A stretch of 64,000 bases of DNA from Cystobacter fuscus DSM 2262 (GCF_000335475.2 NZ_ANAH02000004.1:310001-374000); one strand, 5' to 3'. Shown: positions 25,353 through 34,446, numbered from the stretch's first letter. Numbers and translations: made by a program. The notes: generated by a model not told the origin, from the letters alone.

Positions 25353-26273
25353 GTGACGAGGAGCGAGAGCGAGAAGGTGGCGAGCCAAGCGCCGCAGCAG
25401 ACCCCGCGCCTTTCGGACTTTCAACGAGAACGTAAGCGGCTGGTACGCCTGGCGTACCGTATGCTCGGGTCGTTCAGCGAAGCCGAGGATGTCGTGCAGG
25501 ATGCCTGGCTCAAATGGGAGCAAGTCGAAGGCGGCGTCAATGCCCCGGCGGCCTATCTGACGCGCATCGTCACGCGCCTGTGCCTCGATCAGCTGAAATC
25601 GGCACGCGCGCGCCGGGAAACTTATGTCGGGCCGTGGCTACCGGACCCGCTGATGGGCTCGACTGACCCCGATGAGGCCATCGCCGACGACATCACGGTC
25701 ACGCTGATGCTCGCGATGGAGCGCTTGTCGCCGCTGGAACGGGCGGCGTTCCTGCTCCACGACGTGTTCGACGTTGCACTGAATGACGTCGCCGTGACGC
25801 TCAGCCGGGAGCCTGCGGCGGTTCGCCAGTTGGCTTCGCGCGCGCGCAAGCATGTGCAGGCCGCCCGGCCGCGCTTTAGCGTCGAAGCGGCAGAGGCGAA
25901 CCGCATGACGCAAGCCTTCTTCGTTGCCGCGCGCGACGGTGACATCGCAGCGCTCGCCTCGCTGTTGGCGAATGAGGTCGAGATCCACACCGATGGCGGA
26001 GGTAAGGTCTTGGCCTTCCGCAACATCATCCGCGGTCTCGATCGTGCGCTGCGCCTGTTCGCCGGGCTTCGGCGCAAGAACGCGACGTCGCCCACATTGC
26101 TGCATACCTCCGTCATTGATGGCTTGCCGGGCTACATCAGTATCGACCGCGGTGTCGTGCAGACAACCGCGCTCGATATTCGTGACGGAAGGATCGCGGC
26201 GATCTACATCGTCCGGAACCCCGATAAGCTAAGGCATCTGGGGAAGCCGATCCAAGAGCATCCATTGGCCTGA
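25353..26273 (+). CDS. ECF41-group sigma factor with C-terminal SnoaL-like domain
   Basis: 306 residues, start at 25353 (GTG). Region 2 is FQRERKRLVRLAYRMLGSFS, EAEDVVQDAWLKWEQ and YLTRIVTRLCLDQLKSARAR; region 4 is LSPLERAAFLLHDVFDVALN and DVAVTLSREPAAVRQLASRA. The remaining ~120 residues (MTQAFFVAARDGDIAALASL and beyond) form an NTF2/SnoaL-like domain that, in ECF41 factors, replaces a separate anti-sigma factor and modulates activity in cis. The DGKI-type linker found in family members is likely near GGGKVLAF. Base content is less GC-biased than that of the neighbours. Confidence 0.9.
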   Translation: MTRSESEKVASQAPQQTPRLSDFQRERKRLVRLAYRMLGSFSEAEDVVQDAWLKWEQVEGGVNAPAAYLTRIVTRLCLDQLKSARARRETYVGPWLPDPLMGSTDPDEAIADDITVTLMLAMERLSPLERAAFLLHDVFDVALNDVAVTLSREPAAVRQLASRARKHVQAARPRFSVEAAEANRMTQAFFVAARDGDIAALASLLANEVEIHTDGGGKVLAFRNIIRGLDRALRLFAGLRRKNATSPTLLHTSVIDGLPGYISIDRGVVQTTALDIRDGRIAAIYIVRNPDKLRHLGKPIQEHPLA

Positions 26274-26439
26274 AATCTGCGCGAGACTGACGATCGAACT
26301 CACCGGCGGCAGGGCAATGTCGGGAGGTCACAGGCCAGGAGGCCCCTGTCCTTCGTCTCCAGGGCCTGCGCCACCAGCGCCCCCACCTCCTTCCTCTCCC
26401 CCGCGGGGACGGGGCCAGCGCGGGCAGATCGGCCTCGAA

Positions 26440-26462
26440 GCGGCGGGAAGCGAACCCGCCGC
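26440..26462. repeat. Repeated hairpin, copy 3
   Basis: GCGGCGGG-AAGCGAA-CCCGCCGC with a perfect eight-base stem, preceded by CTCGAA. With copies at 17436 and 24099 it brackets the ECF41 module and gene debris. Confidence 0.6.
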
Positions 26463-26514
26463 CTGGCACTCCCAGAGGGCGGGAGGAGCGCCTCGGAGAT
26501 TCGCGGACCGCAGC

Positions 26515-26542
26515 TTGGCGTTGGCTTGCATCAGGAGTCGAG
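26515..26542. repeat. 28-base direct repeat, copy 1
   Basis: TTGGCGTTGGCTTGCATCAG followed by GAGTCGAG. The identical 28-base sequence is found at 27267-27294 in the same orientation. The two copies flank the YbaY-like lipoprotein gene. Confidence 0.7.
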
Positions 26543-26759
26543 TCCGCCCGTGGCCGGGTTCGTCACGCTGGGAGCAGTTCATGGCCGAGCTGCGCGAGGT
26601 GCATCTCGGGAAGCCGGCGAAGCGCGAGGGCCCATCCGTCGCCGAGCAGCTCCAGGCCGCCCACGAAACCGTCCGCGCCCGGCAGTCCGCGAAGAAGTCC
26701 TCGCGGTAGGCAGCGAGACAGGCCATACGATCGCGCCCTTCCACGCAGGAGGCCTCTTC

Positions 26760-27224
26760 ATGAATCGCCGAATCGCCGTGCTCGCAGGATGCATCGCCGC
26801 GCTCACCCTGGCCGCATGTGCCGCCTCGACGCCGCCGGCCACGCCCGCACCGCCGCCCGCTCCGCCTCCCACCGGGGCCCAGGCCGAAATCCAGGCGGAG
26901 ACCCGCGTGACGGGGAGCGTGTTCTATCGCGAGCGCATTGCCCTCACGCCGGACGCCGTCCTCCAGGTGGACGTGGTGGAGTCCGCGTCCCCGGGAGGCA
27001 CGGAGACGGTGGTCGGAACGCAGACGATCCAGAGCCCCGGCCAGGTGCCCATCGCCTTCTCGGTGGCGGTGCCCTCGGACCGCATCCGCCCCGACGCGAC
27101 GTACACCCTGCGGGCGCGCATCACGGACGCCGGGCGGGCCTACGGCACGCCCACGCCCATTCCCGTCCTCACCCAGGGCCACCCGAGCCAGGACGTGCAG
27201 GTCCTCGTGCGCATCGGCGGTTGA
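26760..27224 (+). CDS. YbaY-family lipoprotein
   Basis: 154 residues from ATG 26760, eight bases after AGGAGG. A lipoprotein signal peptide ends at LTLAAC (lipobox, Cys20 in MNRRIAVLAGCIAALTLAAC). A Pro-rich linker follows (PPATPAPPPAPPP). The rest is YbaY-like: VTGSVFYRERIALTPDAVLQ, VDVVESASPGG, VPIAFSVAVPSDRIRPDATY and TLRARITDAG. Homologues act as periplasmic or outer membrane lipoproteins; type III secretion pilotins have a similar fold. The C-terminal VLTQGHPSQDVQVLVR is typical. It lies between two copies of a 28-base repeat. Confidence 0.8.
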   Translation: MNRRIAVLAGCIAALTLAACAASTPPATPAPPPAPPPTGAQAEIQAETRVTGSVFYRERIALTPDAVLQVDVVESASPGGTETVVGTQTIQSPGQVPIAFSVAVPSDRIRPDATYTLRARITDAGRAYGTPTPIPVLTQGHPSQDVQVLVRIGG

Positions 27225-27266
27225 CGCGCGGTAGGCTGGGGCCTCCCAGACTGTGCACCGGGCTGA

Positions 27267-27294
27267 TTGGCGTTGGCTTGCATCAGGAGTCGAG
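27267..27294. repeat. 28-base direct repeat, copy 2
   Basis: Identical to 26515-26542, same orientation, 752 bases away. It lies in the 197-base gap between the lipoprotein gene and the convergent methyltransferase gene. Confidence 0.7.
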
Positions 27295-27421
27295 GTGCAG
27301 CCGGTCCTGGACCACTCACGGCGTCCTCGCAGCCATGGAGCGGCCCGGTGACGGCCATCGTCGGCTGGCCGGGCTTGCGGTGCAGGGCCTTGACCACGGT
27401 CGAGGGCACGCAACAAGCCCG

Positions 27422-28387
27422 CTACCGCGAGCGCGCCACCAGCAGGCAGGCCGGTGCCCACCAGTAAGGGTAGAGCTGTTGGCGATCGACTCGTCCGAAG
27501 CCCGCCTCGCGCATCAACTGCTCCCAATCGGCCATCGGGTTCTCGAAGGTGGTGCGGGTGGCGCCGCGATCCACGTAGCCGAACATCACCGGCATCAGGA
27601 AGCCCTGGGAGACGGCCTCGTAGCTGGCGCCCACGTACTCGGCGAGCCCCGCCCGGTAGCGGGTGAGGACATGCCTCACCAGCTCGGGTTTCAGTGGCTC
27701 GTCCATGCGCGGAGCATCGAACTCGGCCAGCAACAGCACTTCGCAGTGTGAGCGCAGCCAGCGCAGCATCGCGGGCCGAGCAGGCGGAGGCAGGTTGTGC
27801 AGGCTGAAGGTGGCCTGCGCCACGGCCCATCGCCGCGACTGCATGCCGGGCTCGGCGGTGAACGCCTGTAACACCCCGGAGAAGGTCTCGAAGGCCACCC
27901 CTCGCGCGGAGAGCGCCCGGGTCGTGTTCTCGAGCAGCGCAGCCGCGGGCTCCACCAGGGTCACCCGCCGCACCGCGGGCGTCAGCGCGGGCAGCAGCGC
28001 CAGTCCGTCGCCGACGCCGATGTCGAGCAGGTCGAATGGTTCGCTGGGATGGAAGCGCACCAGGGCGGCGCTCGTCTCCCGGTACAGCGGCACGTTGCCG
28101 CCCCCGCGAATGAAGGCACCGAAGCCCTCCGCCGACACATAGACGTTGCTCTTGCCCTCCCGAGCCACCCGCGCGAGGTGGGCCGCGGCCGCGCGAGGCA
28201 GCAGATCCTCCGGCGAGGCCCGCGATGCGTCTTGCGCGAAGGTGGCCGCCTGCGCATAGCGCTCATCCGCGAAGGCCAGCATCGCCAGGTAGAGGAGCGC
28301 CTCGGGTGAGAAAGCTCTCGCGCGAGCGGCGGCCTCGAGTCCCCCGGCTCGGTACTGGCCCCAGATATCGACGAGTTCATCACCCAT
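27422..28387 (-). CDS. Class I SAM-dependent methyltransferase
   Basis: 321 residues. The ATG at 28387 is preferred over 28393 because AGGAAGG lies nine rather than three bases ahead. The N-terminal ~90 residues are helical, TPR-like (LEAAARARAFSPEALLYLAM). The Rossmann core shows FDLLDIGVGDGLALLPALTP (motif I), VTLVEPAAALL and SLHNLPPPARPAMLRWLRS. The substrate is unknown. The gene ends 197 bases from the convergent lipoprotein gene and starts 19 bases after the DUF3396 gene, so it may share its operon. Confidence 0.8.
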   Translation of the reverse strand: MGDELVDIWGQYRAGGLEAAARARAFSPEALLYLAMLAFADERYAQAATFAQDASRASPEDLLPRAAAAHLARVAREGKSNVYVSAEGFGAFIRGGGNVPLYRETSAALVRFHPSEPFDLLDIGVGDGLALLPALTPAVRRVTLVEPAAALLENTTRALSARGVAFETFSGVLQAFTAEPGMQSRRWAVAQATFSLHNLPPPARPAMLRWLRSHCEVLLLAEFDAPRMDEPLKPELVRHVLTRYRAGLAEYVGASYEAVSQGFLMPVMFGYVDRGATRTTFENPMADWEQLMREAGFGRVDRQQLYPYWWAPACLLVARSR

Positions 28388-28405
28388 GGTCATTGGCCTT
28401 CCTGA

Positions 28406-29386
28406 TCAGCCGAGGAAGCGCCGCTCCCAGCGCCGCACGTCCTCAAGAGTGAAATCGAGATTACGACCACGTTCCTCGTGATACAGCCAGGGCTCCAACA
28501 AGCACGCCAGCTCCCGATAGGACGGGAGAACCTGTCCCCGCTCGGTGTCCCCTGCCTCGGGCCAGGGCCCTAGAGTCACGACCGCTCGTCCGCCCTCCAT
28601 CTCCTGAACGGCCGTCTCCGCGGAAAAGAGGCGAGAGCGAAGCCCCTCCGTGCCACCCACCTCTCCCAACACGGGTAGGCCCAGGAACGTCAGCCAATGC
28701 GGTGCCCGTATCCTCGTACCGACCTTCCACGAGTGCTCCCCCAGGTCTGGGAGGTCCAAGCCCGGGTGGCGGAAGCATCGCTCGCGGACTTCACGGAGAA
28801 CGCCTGGCAGATCGAATTCACCGATGAAGGACAGACCCGCGTGGCCAGAGCAGAAGGGCAATGGGGCCGCCAGTTCCAGGATCAACTCCCGCATCCTCTT
28901 GGGCCCTTGTTCTTCCAGGTACTCCGTGGGCCAGGAAAAACTCACCAGGCTGACGGTGTTGCCCGGGTCGCGCCAGGGCAGACGGGCCCGATAGAAGAAG
29001 CCATAACCACTGACCCCCGTGGTTCCACCCGACAACTCCACGGCACGCTCGAATTGATTCTTGATGTATCGGTGGGCCTCCTGGGGATTCTCGATGTCAT
29101 CGAGGAAGCGATCCCCTCGGGGTGGAGCCATCACGGCGCGAATGATCTCCCAGTTGTCGTCGTCCAGTGGGAAGGGCTCGGTCTCGAGGTCATACCACTC
29201 GGAGAGGACCTCAGGCCCTTGTCCGATGGTGCTCAGGTAGAAGTCGAGCGCCTGACGCACGGAGAGCGCGAGGTCATGGTGGTCGAAGGGCAGATGCAGG
29301 ACGAGCCGGACCACTTCACGCCGGAGCAGGCGCTCTTGTCCCGACTGGGACGAGTCGATGCGGATGCGAGGAATGGGGTGGCTCAC
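28406..29386 (-). CDS. DUF3396 protein (type VI immunity-like family)
   Basis: 326 residues from a GTG at 29386; the frame is open further upstream, but VSHPIPRIRIDSSQSG is the typical start of the family. Blocks recognised are ALDFYLSTIG, LPWRDPGNTVSLVSFSWPTE, FCSGHAGLSF, RHPGLDLPDLGE, TRIRAPHWLTFLGLPVLGEV and the tail LYHEERGRNLDFTLEDVRRW. The family is annotated as TsiV3-like immunity and is greatly expanded in myxobacteria. The toxin partner is not obvious here. The same C-terminal tail occurs as an orphan fragment at 17506-17586. Confidence 0.75.
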   Translation of the reverse strand: MSHPIPRIRIDSSQSGQERLLRREVVRLVLHLPFDHHDLALSVRQALDFYLSTIGQGPEVLSEWYDLETEPFPLDDDNWEIIRAVMAPPRGDRFLDDIENPQEAHRYIKNQFERAVELSGGTTGVSGYGFFYRARLPWRDPGNTVSLVSFSWPTEYLEEQGPKRMRELILELAAPLPFCSGHAGLSFIGEFDLPGVLREVRERCFRHPGLDLPDLGEHSWKVGTRIRAPHWLTFLGLPVLGEVGGTEGLRSRLFSAETAVQEMEGGRAVVTLGPWPEAGDTERGQVLPSYRELACLLEPWLYHEERGRNLDFTLEDVRRWERRFLG

Positions 29387-29471
29387 CAAGCGGAGCAGGA
29401 GTACCGGTGAACGCCTCGCTCGTCCACCCACTCTCCCCACGCCCCTCGAAACCGAGGGGGACCTCGCCGCC

Positions 29472-30644
29472 TCAGGCGGCCTGGGCCACGCGTCCGGCCG
29501 AGGCGCGCGCGGCGGCCACCGCCGCGTCGATGTCCAGCTTGCCGCTCGAGCTCACCTTGCCCTTGAGGTCCGGATCCTTCTCCGTGGTGGCCACCAACAT
29601 GTCGCGCACCTCGGCGGCCGTCAGCTTCGGGTTCTCCACGAACATCAGCGCCGCGACGGCCGCCACGCGCGGGGTCGCCATCGACGTGCCGCTCATCTCC
29701 TCCCAGTCGCCGCCGGGCACCGTGCTCAGCACGTCCTCGCCCACCGCCGCCATCTCCACCACCTTGTCCCCGTGCGAGGAGTAGCGCGCCAGTTTGTCAT
29801 TGCGCTTGTCCATGGACGCCACCGTCAGCACGTTGGGCAGGTCCAGGTTCGCCGGGAAGTCCTTCACGTTGTTCATGTTGCTGCCATTGCCATTCGCCGT
29901 GGCCGCCACCAGCAGGATGTCCGCGTCCGCCAGCTTTTGCACTGCCTCCTTCCAGCGCTTCTGTGAGGCCGCGTCCCGGTACTCGTCGCCGAAGCTCGCG
30001 TTCACCGCGCGGATGTTCGCCCCCTTGCTCTTCAGGTCCACCACGTAGTCCACCGAGCGCTCGAAGTTGGTGAGCAGATCCGCCCCGTCGTAAATCCCTC
30101 CCACCGACAGGATCTGCGCCTTGCCCGCCGCCACGCCGGTGTTGCCCTGCCCGTTGTCCGCCGCCGCGATGATGCCCGCCACGTGCGTGCCGTGATCCAT
30201 GCCCTCGCCCCGGAGCGGATCCCCCGAGCCAAAGCCCACGTTGAAGCCGTGGATGTCGTCCTGGATGCCATTGCCATCGTTGTCGAGGCCATCACCGGCG
30301 ACCTCCCAGGGGTTGGTCCACATGGAGTCCTTCAGGTCCGTGTGGTTCCAGTCCACGCCGCCATCGAACACGGCCACCACCGGCGGGCCCGACAAGGGCA
30401 CCTGCTTGGAGTCCGCCACGCTCTTCAGTGACGCGGTCTTCGACAGCAGCGCGGCGGGCGGCGTCTCCGTGCCGCTCGGGCGCCGGCCCGTGGGCCGATC
30501 CACGAAGTTCGAGCGCGCGTCGAAACCAGCCGCCTTCGGAGCCGAGGCACGGGGAGCCTCGACCGGAGCGCGCTCGGCCGGCGCCTCGGTGCGCACGCGC
30601 GACGACGGGAGGGACGAGGTGGAGATCTTGGAGAGGGTCGTCAT
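29472..30644 (-). CDS. Subtilisin-like S8 serine peptidase, leaderless
   Basis: 390 residues from ATG 30644, with GAGGT ahead. The catalytic triad is complete: Asp in VVAVFDGGVDWNH, His in MDHGTHVAGIIAA and Ser in SGTSMATPRVAA, with the oxyanion Asn in ATANGNGSN. The first ~60 residues are Ser/Thr/Pro/Ala-rich (TTLSKISTSSLPSSRVRTEA) and contain no Sec signal, although subtilases are normally secreted. A type III-like or other leaderless export route, or an intracellular role, is possible. Flanked by DUF3396 and a metallophosphatase in divergent orientation. Confidence 0.9.
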   Translation of the reverse strand: MTTLSKISTSSLPSSRVRTEAPAERAPVEAPRASAPKAAGFDARSNFVDRPTGRRPSGTETPPAALLSKTASLKSVADSKQVPLSGPPVVAVFDGGVDWNHTDLKDSMWTNPWEVAGDGLDNDGNGIQDDIHGFNVGFGSGDPLRGEGMDHGTHVAGIIAAADNGQGNTGVAAGKAQILSVGGIYDGADLLTNFERSVDYVVDLKSKGANIRAVNASFGDEYRDAASQKRWKEAVQKLADADILLVAATANGNGSNMNNVKDFPANLDLPNVLTVASMDKRNDKLARYSSHGDKVVEMAAVGEDVLSTVPGGDWEEMSGTSMATPRVAAVAALMFVENPKLTAAEVRDMLVATTEKDPDLKGKVSSSGKLDIDAAVAAARASAGRVAQAA

Positions 30645-30846
30645 GGTGGATACCTCGGGAGGGCCGTCGGAGGGGGATGGTGTGTGAGCCTGACTCCTGA
30701 TTTGTCGGCGCATGGCGTCAAATGTTTCCCCATTCTGTATATTTCATGATTTCCACCTACATTTACCTCCCGGCACTCACCTCTCGAGAGCCGAGAAGAT
30801 CGGGCCTACCCTCACCCCTTCACCGTTTGGACGAGAGTGGGTCCCC
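30645..30846. other. Divergent intergenic region, S8 protease/metallophosphatase
   Basis: About 200 bases with an unusual AT-rich patch near 30716-30768. No sigma-54 site or paired palindrome of the type found near 45.0 and 49.6 kb is visible here. Confidence 0.4.
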
Positions 30847-31740
30847 ATGAAACGCCGTCCCTCGCGCCACGTGGCGGGCGCGCTCCTGTGGCTGTGGCTG
30901 GCCGCATGTCAAAGACAGACACCGGAGCTCCCGCCCCCGAGCCCTCCACTACCGCCCGGCAGCGCCGTCCTGCTCGCGGTGGGGGACATCGCGAGCTGCG
31001 ACTCGGAGGGGGACGAGGCCACGGCGGCGATGCTGGACGTGCTGCCCGGGGAGATCGCCACGCTGGGGGACACCGTCTACCCGGAGGGCACGGCGGAGGC
31101 CTTCGCCCGGTGCTACGCGCCCTCGTGGGGGCGGCACAAGGCGAGAACGCACCCGGTACCGGGCAATCACGACTACCTCGTGCCGGGGGCGGAGCCGTAC
31201 TTCGACTACTTCGGCGCGGCCGCGGGGGCTCGGGGCCAGGGCTATTACAGCTACGAGGTGGGCGCCTGGCACGTGGTGGCGCTCAACACCGAGCTCGGCG
31301 CGGAGGCGTTCGAGGCGCAGGTGCGCTGGTTGCGAGAGGACCTGAAGGCGCACCCGGCGCGCTGCACGCTGGCGTACATGCACCGGCCCCTGTTCACGTC
31401 GATGCGGGCGCGCGACAACGCCTTCGTGCGGCCCTTGTGGGAGGCGCTGTACGAGGCGGGCGCGGAGGTGGTGCTCGCGGGCCATGATCACTTCTACGAG
31501 CGCTTCGCGCCCCAGACGCCCGGCGGCGAGGTGGATGCCGGGCGTGGCCTGCGCGAGTTCGTGGTGGGCACGGGAGGCCGGTCCTTCTATCCCCTGGAGC
31601 CCGCTCCGGCGAGCAGCGAGCGGCGCATCGGCGACCGCTACGGCCTGTTGCGGCTCACGCTGGAGGAGGGCACGTATGGCTGGGAGTTCCTCCAGGTGGG
31701 CGGGGGCATCGGGGATCAGGGCCGGGGCACGTGTCACTGA
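30847..31740 (+). CDS. Metallophosphoesterase lipoprotein
   Basis: 297 residues from ATG 30847. The signal peptide ends in LWLAAC (lipobox, Cys at ~20), so the enzyme is periplasmic and lipid anchored. The metal motifs are AVGDIASCD, TLGDTVYPEG, PVPGNHDYL, AYMHRPLF and VLAGHDHFYERF, the full calcineurin-like set (D, D, NH, H, HxH). It resembles PhoD/purple acid phosphatase relatives. The ~200-base region upstream is shared divergently with the S8 peptidase gene. Substrate unknown. Confidence 0.9.
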   Translation: MKRRPSRHVAGALLWLWLAACQRQTPELPPPSPPLPPGSAVLLAVGDIASCDSEGDEATAAMLDVLPGEIATLGDTVYPEGTAEAFARCYAPSWGRHKARTHPVPGNHDYLVPGAEPYFDYFGAAAGARGQGYYSYEVGAWHVVALNTELGAEAFEAQVRWLREDLKAHPARCTLAYMHRPLFTSMRARDNAFVRPLWEALYEAGAEVVLAGHDHFYERFAPQTPGGEVDAGRGLREFVVGTGGRSFYPLEPAPASSERRIGDRYGLLRLTLEEGTYGWEFLQVGGGIGDQGRGTCH

Positions 31741-31773
31741 GCGCCCCGGGGCCCGAGTGCCTCCGGCCCGCGC

Positions 31774-32736
31774 TCACTTCTTCTTCACCAGCTTCACCTT
31801 CGCGGGCTTCTTCGCCCCCCGGCACACGGGGTGGGGCTTCTTCTGCGCCTCGGCGAGCACGTACGAGCGCTTGCCGCTGCACGCCACGCGCAGCTCCGGG
31901 TTGTCCTCCCGGGGCACGCGGAACACCTTGGCGCTCGCGCCACGCAGTTGCTCGTGCTGCCACCACACGTTGGCGCGATCCTTCCCGTACATCCCCTCGC
32001 CACACTCCGCGGCGGGCAGCCGCCCCTGCACCGAGGCGAAGGTGGGCGCATGCGCCCCCTCGAGCGAGCGCGTGCCGAAGAAGACGCGGCCCGAGTAGCG
32101 CACGAAGCCGCACCCCAGCTCCTCGTACCCCGCCCCCTCGTCGCGCGGCACGGCGATGAAGGCGGGCAGCGCGGGCCGGTCCGTGTGGTTGAGGTAGAAG
32201 AAGCGCGCGTCGCGCGGCCGGCACCCCTCTCCCATCTCGAAGGTCTCCGCGTCCGCCAGGTCCAGGCGCGTGAGCACCTCGCCGCGCTCGCCGCCCGGCT
32301 CCTCCTCGGTGTCACCCGCCGCCAGCGGCTTGTGCCAGTAGATGCTCGTGGCGTAGCGGAAGAAGCCGCACCCGAGCGGCTTGAAGGAGTCCGGCGCGAA
32401 GGGGATGGCCGGTCTGTCCTTGAGTGGACGTTGCAGCAGCAGGGTGCAGCCCCGCCGTACCCGCGTCCCATCGGCGTAGAAGCCGTGCCCGAGTGGCTGC
32501 AACTGGCCCTCGAGCGGGCCCACGTCCTTGTTCCCGCAGTGGGTGATGGTCTCCTCCACGGGCGGAGGAGCGGATTGGATCCCATCGGTGCGCTCGGCCG
32601 CGGGTGACTCGGCCGCGGGAGCCGCCGTCGGGGGCGCCTCGTCCTGGGCGGATGCGAAGGAGCCCATGGGGAGCGTTCCCACCAGGAACGCCAGGGGGAC
32701 CCCGAACCGTCGCCACGGATGCTTCGTGCTTCCCAT
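31774..32736 (-). CDS. Secreted DKNYY-like repeat protein
   Basis: 320 residues; ATG 32736 chosen, with in-frame ATGs at 32748 and 32751 also possible. The start FGVPLAFLVGTLPMGSFASA is a Sec signal peptide. The body carries imperfect repeats of the DKNYY type: GHGFYADGTRVRRGCT, PIPFAPDSFKPLGCGFFR, DAETFEMGEGC and GCGFVRYSGRVFFGTRSLEG. The C-terminus is lysine-rich (KKPAKVKLVKKK). Function is unknown; such repeats are periplasmic or surface exposed. The gene is convergent with the metallophosphatase gene. Confidence 0.6.
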   Translation of the reverse strand: MGSTKHPWRRFGVPLAFLVGTLPMGSFASAQDEAPPTAAPAAESPAAERTDGIQSAPPPVEETITHCGNKDVGPLEGQLQPLGHGFYADGTRVRRGCTLLLQRPLKDRPAIPFAPDSFKPLGCGFFRYATSIYWHKPLAAGDTEEEPGGERGEVLTRLDLADAETFEMGEGCRPRDARFFYLNHTDRPALPAFIAVPRDEGAGYEELGCGFVRYSGRVFFGTRSLEGAHAPTFASVQGRLPAAECGEGMYGKDRANVWWQHEQLRGASAKVFRVPREDNPELRVACSGKRSYVLAEAQKKPHPVCRGAKKPAKVKLVKKK

Positions 32737-32898
32737 ATGGCGGCGCATCATGGCGTGTCTTGGCGCCCGAGCGGGAAGAAACCCGCGTGCACGCCCCGTG
32801 CGCCCCGGACGCACGCACGGAAGGCGGGCACTCGGGGCCCGGCGGGGGGGCCGCATGGTAGCGTGGACCCGTCTTCCCCGAATTCCGGAACAGCCCCC

Positions 32899-34446
32899 AT
32901 GCGAACGTCCGTCCTCCCCCTTCCGCGACTCACGCCGCTGCTGCTGGCGGCGCTGGTGGCCCTGTCGGGCTGCCCCGCTCCCACCGAGGTCTACACCGAG
33001 GTCGAGTTCGACGTGACGGTGCCTCCGGAGACTCCCGTGAGCGCCCAGGTCTTCCTCCAGGGCGAGCACCCCGCCTTCCGGGCCTCCGCGCGAGGCCTGG
33101 AGCTCTTCTACCAGGGCGGCCAGCTCTTCTCGGCGCGGGCGAAGCTGCCCGAGGGTGAGGAGGTCACCTTCACGGCGAAGCTCTTCTCGCCCGAGGAGCA
33201 GGTGCCGCTGGAGCGCTCGGGTCAGCCGGCGGGCTCCTGGCGCTACGCCGCGCGCGCCGACGAGGAGAAGGCGGGCTTCACCGTGGAGCGCTGGGGTCCG
33301 CCCGAGGGGCTCACCGGCCCCCAGACGGTCTTCCTCGTCACGGTGCCGGCGACGACGCCTCCGGACGACGTCCTCTGGTTGTCCGGCAATCAACCCGAGC
33401 TGGGGAATTGGAATCCAGCAGGCGTGAAGCTTCACAAGGCCATGGACAACATGTACGCCACTTCCCTGTCCTTCCAACCAGGGACATCATTGGAATTCAA
33501 GGCGACGCGCGGTTCGTGGGCGACGGTGGAAAAGGACATGCTCGGACAAGAGATCGACAATCACGTGTTCAAGACCGGGGAGGACTACGAGCACGTCCCG
33601 TTCTCCGTGGAGTGGTGGGCGGACTTCGGCAGCGTGCCGCCCCCCCAGGTCCGCACCGGCGACATCGAGTACCTGGTCGCGGTGAAGCCCAAGGATCCGA
33701 CGCTCCGGGAGCGCGACGTCATCGTGTGGCTGCCGCCCGGCTATGATCAGCCAGAGAACGCGTCGCGCCGCTACCCCGTGCTGTACATGCACGACGGGCA
33801 GAACCTGATGGACGCCACCACGGCGGCGTACTCCCGGGAATGGAACGTGGACGAGACGGCGCAGCGGCTCGTCGAGGCGGGTGAGGTGGAGCCGCTCATC
33901 ATCGTGGGCGTCTACAACGCCGAGGAGGAGCGCATCGCCGAGTACACGCCGGTGCCCTTCCCGCCCAACTACCCCGACGCCGGCCGCGCGGACGCGTATG
34001 GCAGGTTCCTCGTGGAGGAGCTCAAGCCGCGCATCGACGCCAGGTACCGCACCCGCAAGGACGCGGCCTCCACGGGCCTGGCCGGCTCATCGCTCGGGGG
34101 GCTCGTGTCGCTCTACCTGGGCCTCGAGTACCCCAACACCTTCACCCGGCTGGGCGTCATCTCGCCCTCGGTATGGTGGGCGGACCGGGACATCATCCAG
34201 CGTGTGGAACAGCTCAGCGGCCCGCTGCCCCTGCGCATCTGGGAGGACATCGGCACCGACGAGGGCTCGGGCCCCGAGGCGGAGACGGTGACCGACGCCG
34301 AGGACCTGTACAAGGCCCTGAAGGCCAAGGGCTGGAGCGACGCGAACCTGAAGTACACCGTGGTGCCGGGCGGCCGGCACAACGAGAGGGCCTGGTCCCA
34401 GCGCTTCGGAGACATCCTGCGCTTCCTCTTCCCGCCCACGCCCTGA
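32899..34446 (+). CDS. CBM20-esterase lipoprotein (putative carbohydrate esterase)
   Basis: 515 residues from ATG 32899. A lipoprotein leader ends in LVALSGC. A first domain of ~120 residues (EVEFDVTVPPETPVSAQVFL) is beta-rich. A CBM20-like domain (VFLVTVPATTPPDD, VLWLSGNQPELGNWNPAG, VKLHKAMDNMYAT) follows; CBM20 binds starch. The C-terminal ~290 residues are a D-type esterase, with VLYMHDGQNLMD, the nucleophile in TGLAGSSLGGLVSLYLGLEY and His in VVPGGRHNERAW. The nearest family is the enterochelin esterase/FrsA-like group. Convergent with the methyltransferase gene at 9 bases. Confidence 0.85.
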   Translation: MRTSVLPLPRLTPLLLAALVALSGCPAPTEVYTEVEFDVTVPPETPVSAQVFLQGEHPAFRASARGLELFYQGGQLFSARAKLPEGEEVTFTAKLFSPEEQVPLERSGQPAGSWRYAARADEEKAGFTVERWGPPEGLTGPQTVFLVTVPATTPPDDVLWLSGNQPELGNWNPAGVKLHKAMDNMYATSLSFQPGTSLEFKATRGSWATVEKDMLGQEIDNHVFKTGEDYEHVPFSVEWWADFGSVPPPQVRTGDIEYLVAVKPKDPTLRERDVIVWLPPGYDQPENASRRYPVLYMHDGQNLMDATTAAYSREWNVDETAQRLVEAGEVEPLIIVGVYNAEEERIAEYTPVPFPPNYPDAGRADAYGRFLVEELKPRIDARYRTRKDAASTGLAGSSLGGLVSLYLGLEYPNTFTRLGVISPSVWWADRDIIQRVEQLSGPLPLRIWEDIGTDEGSGPEAETVTDAEDLYKALKAKGWSDANLKYTVVPGGRHNERAWSQRFGDILRFLFPPTP

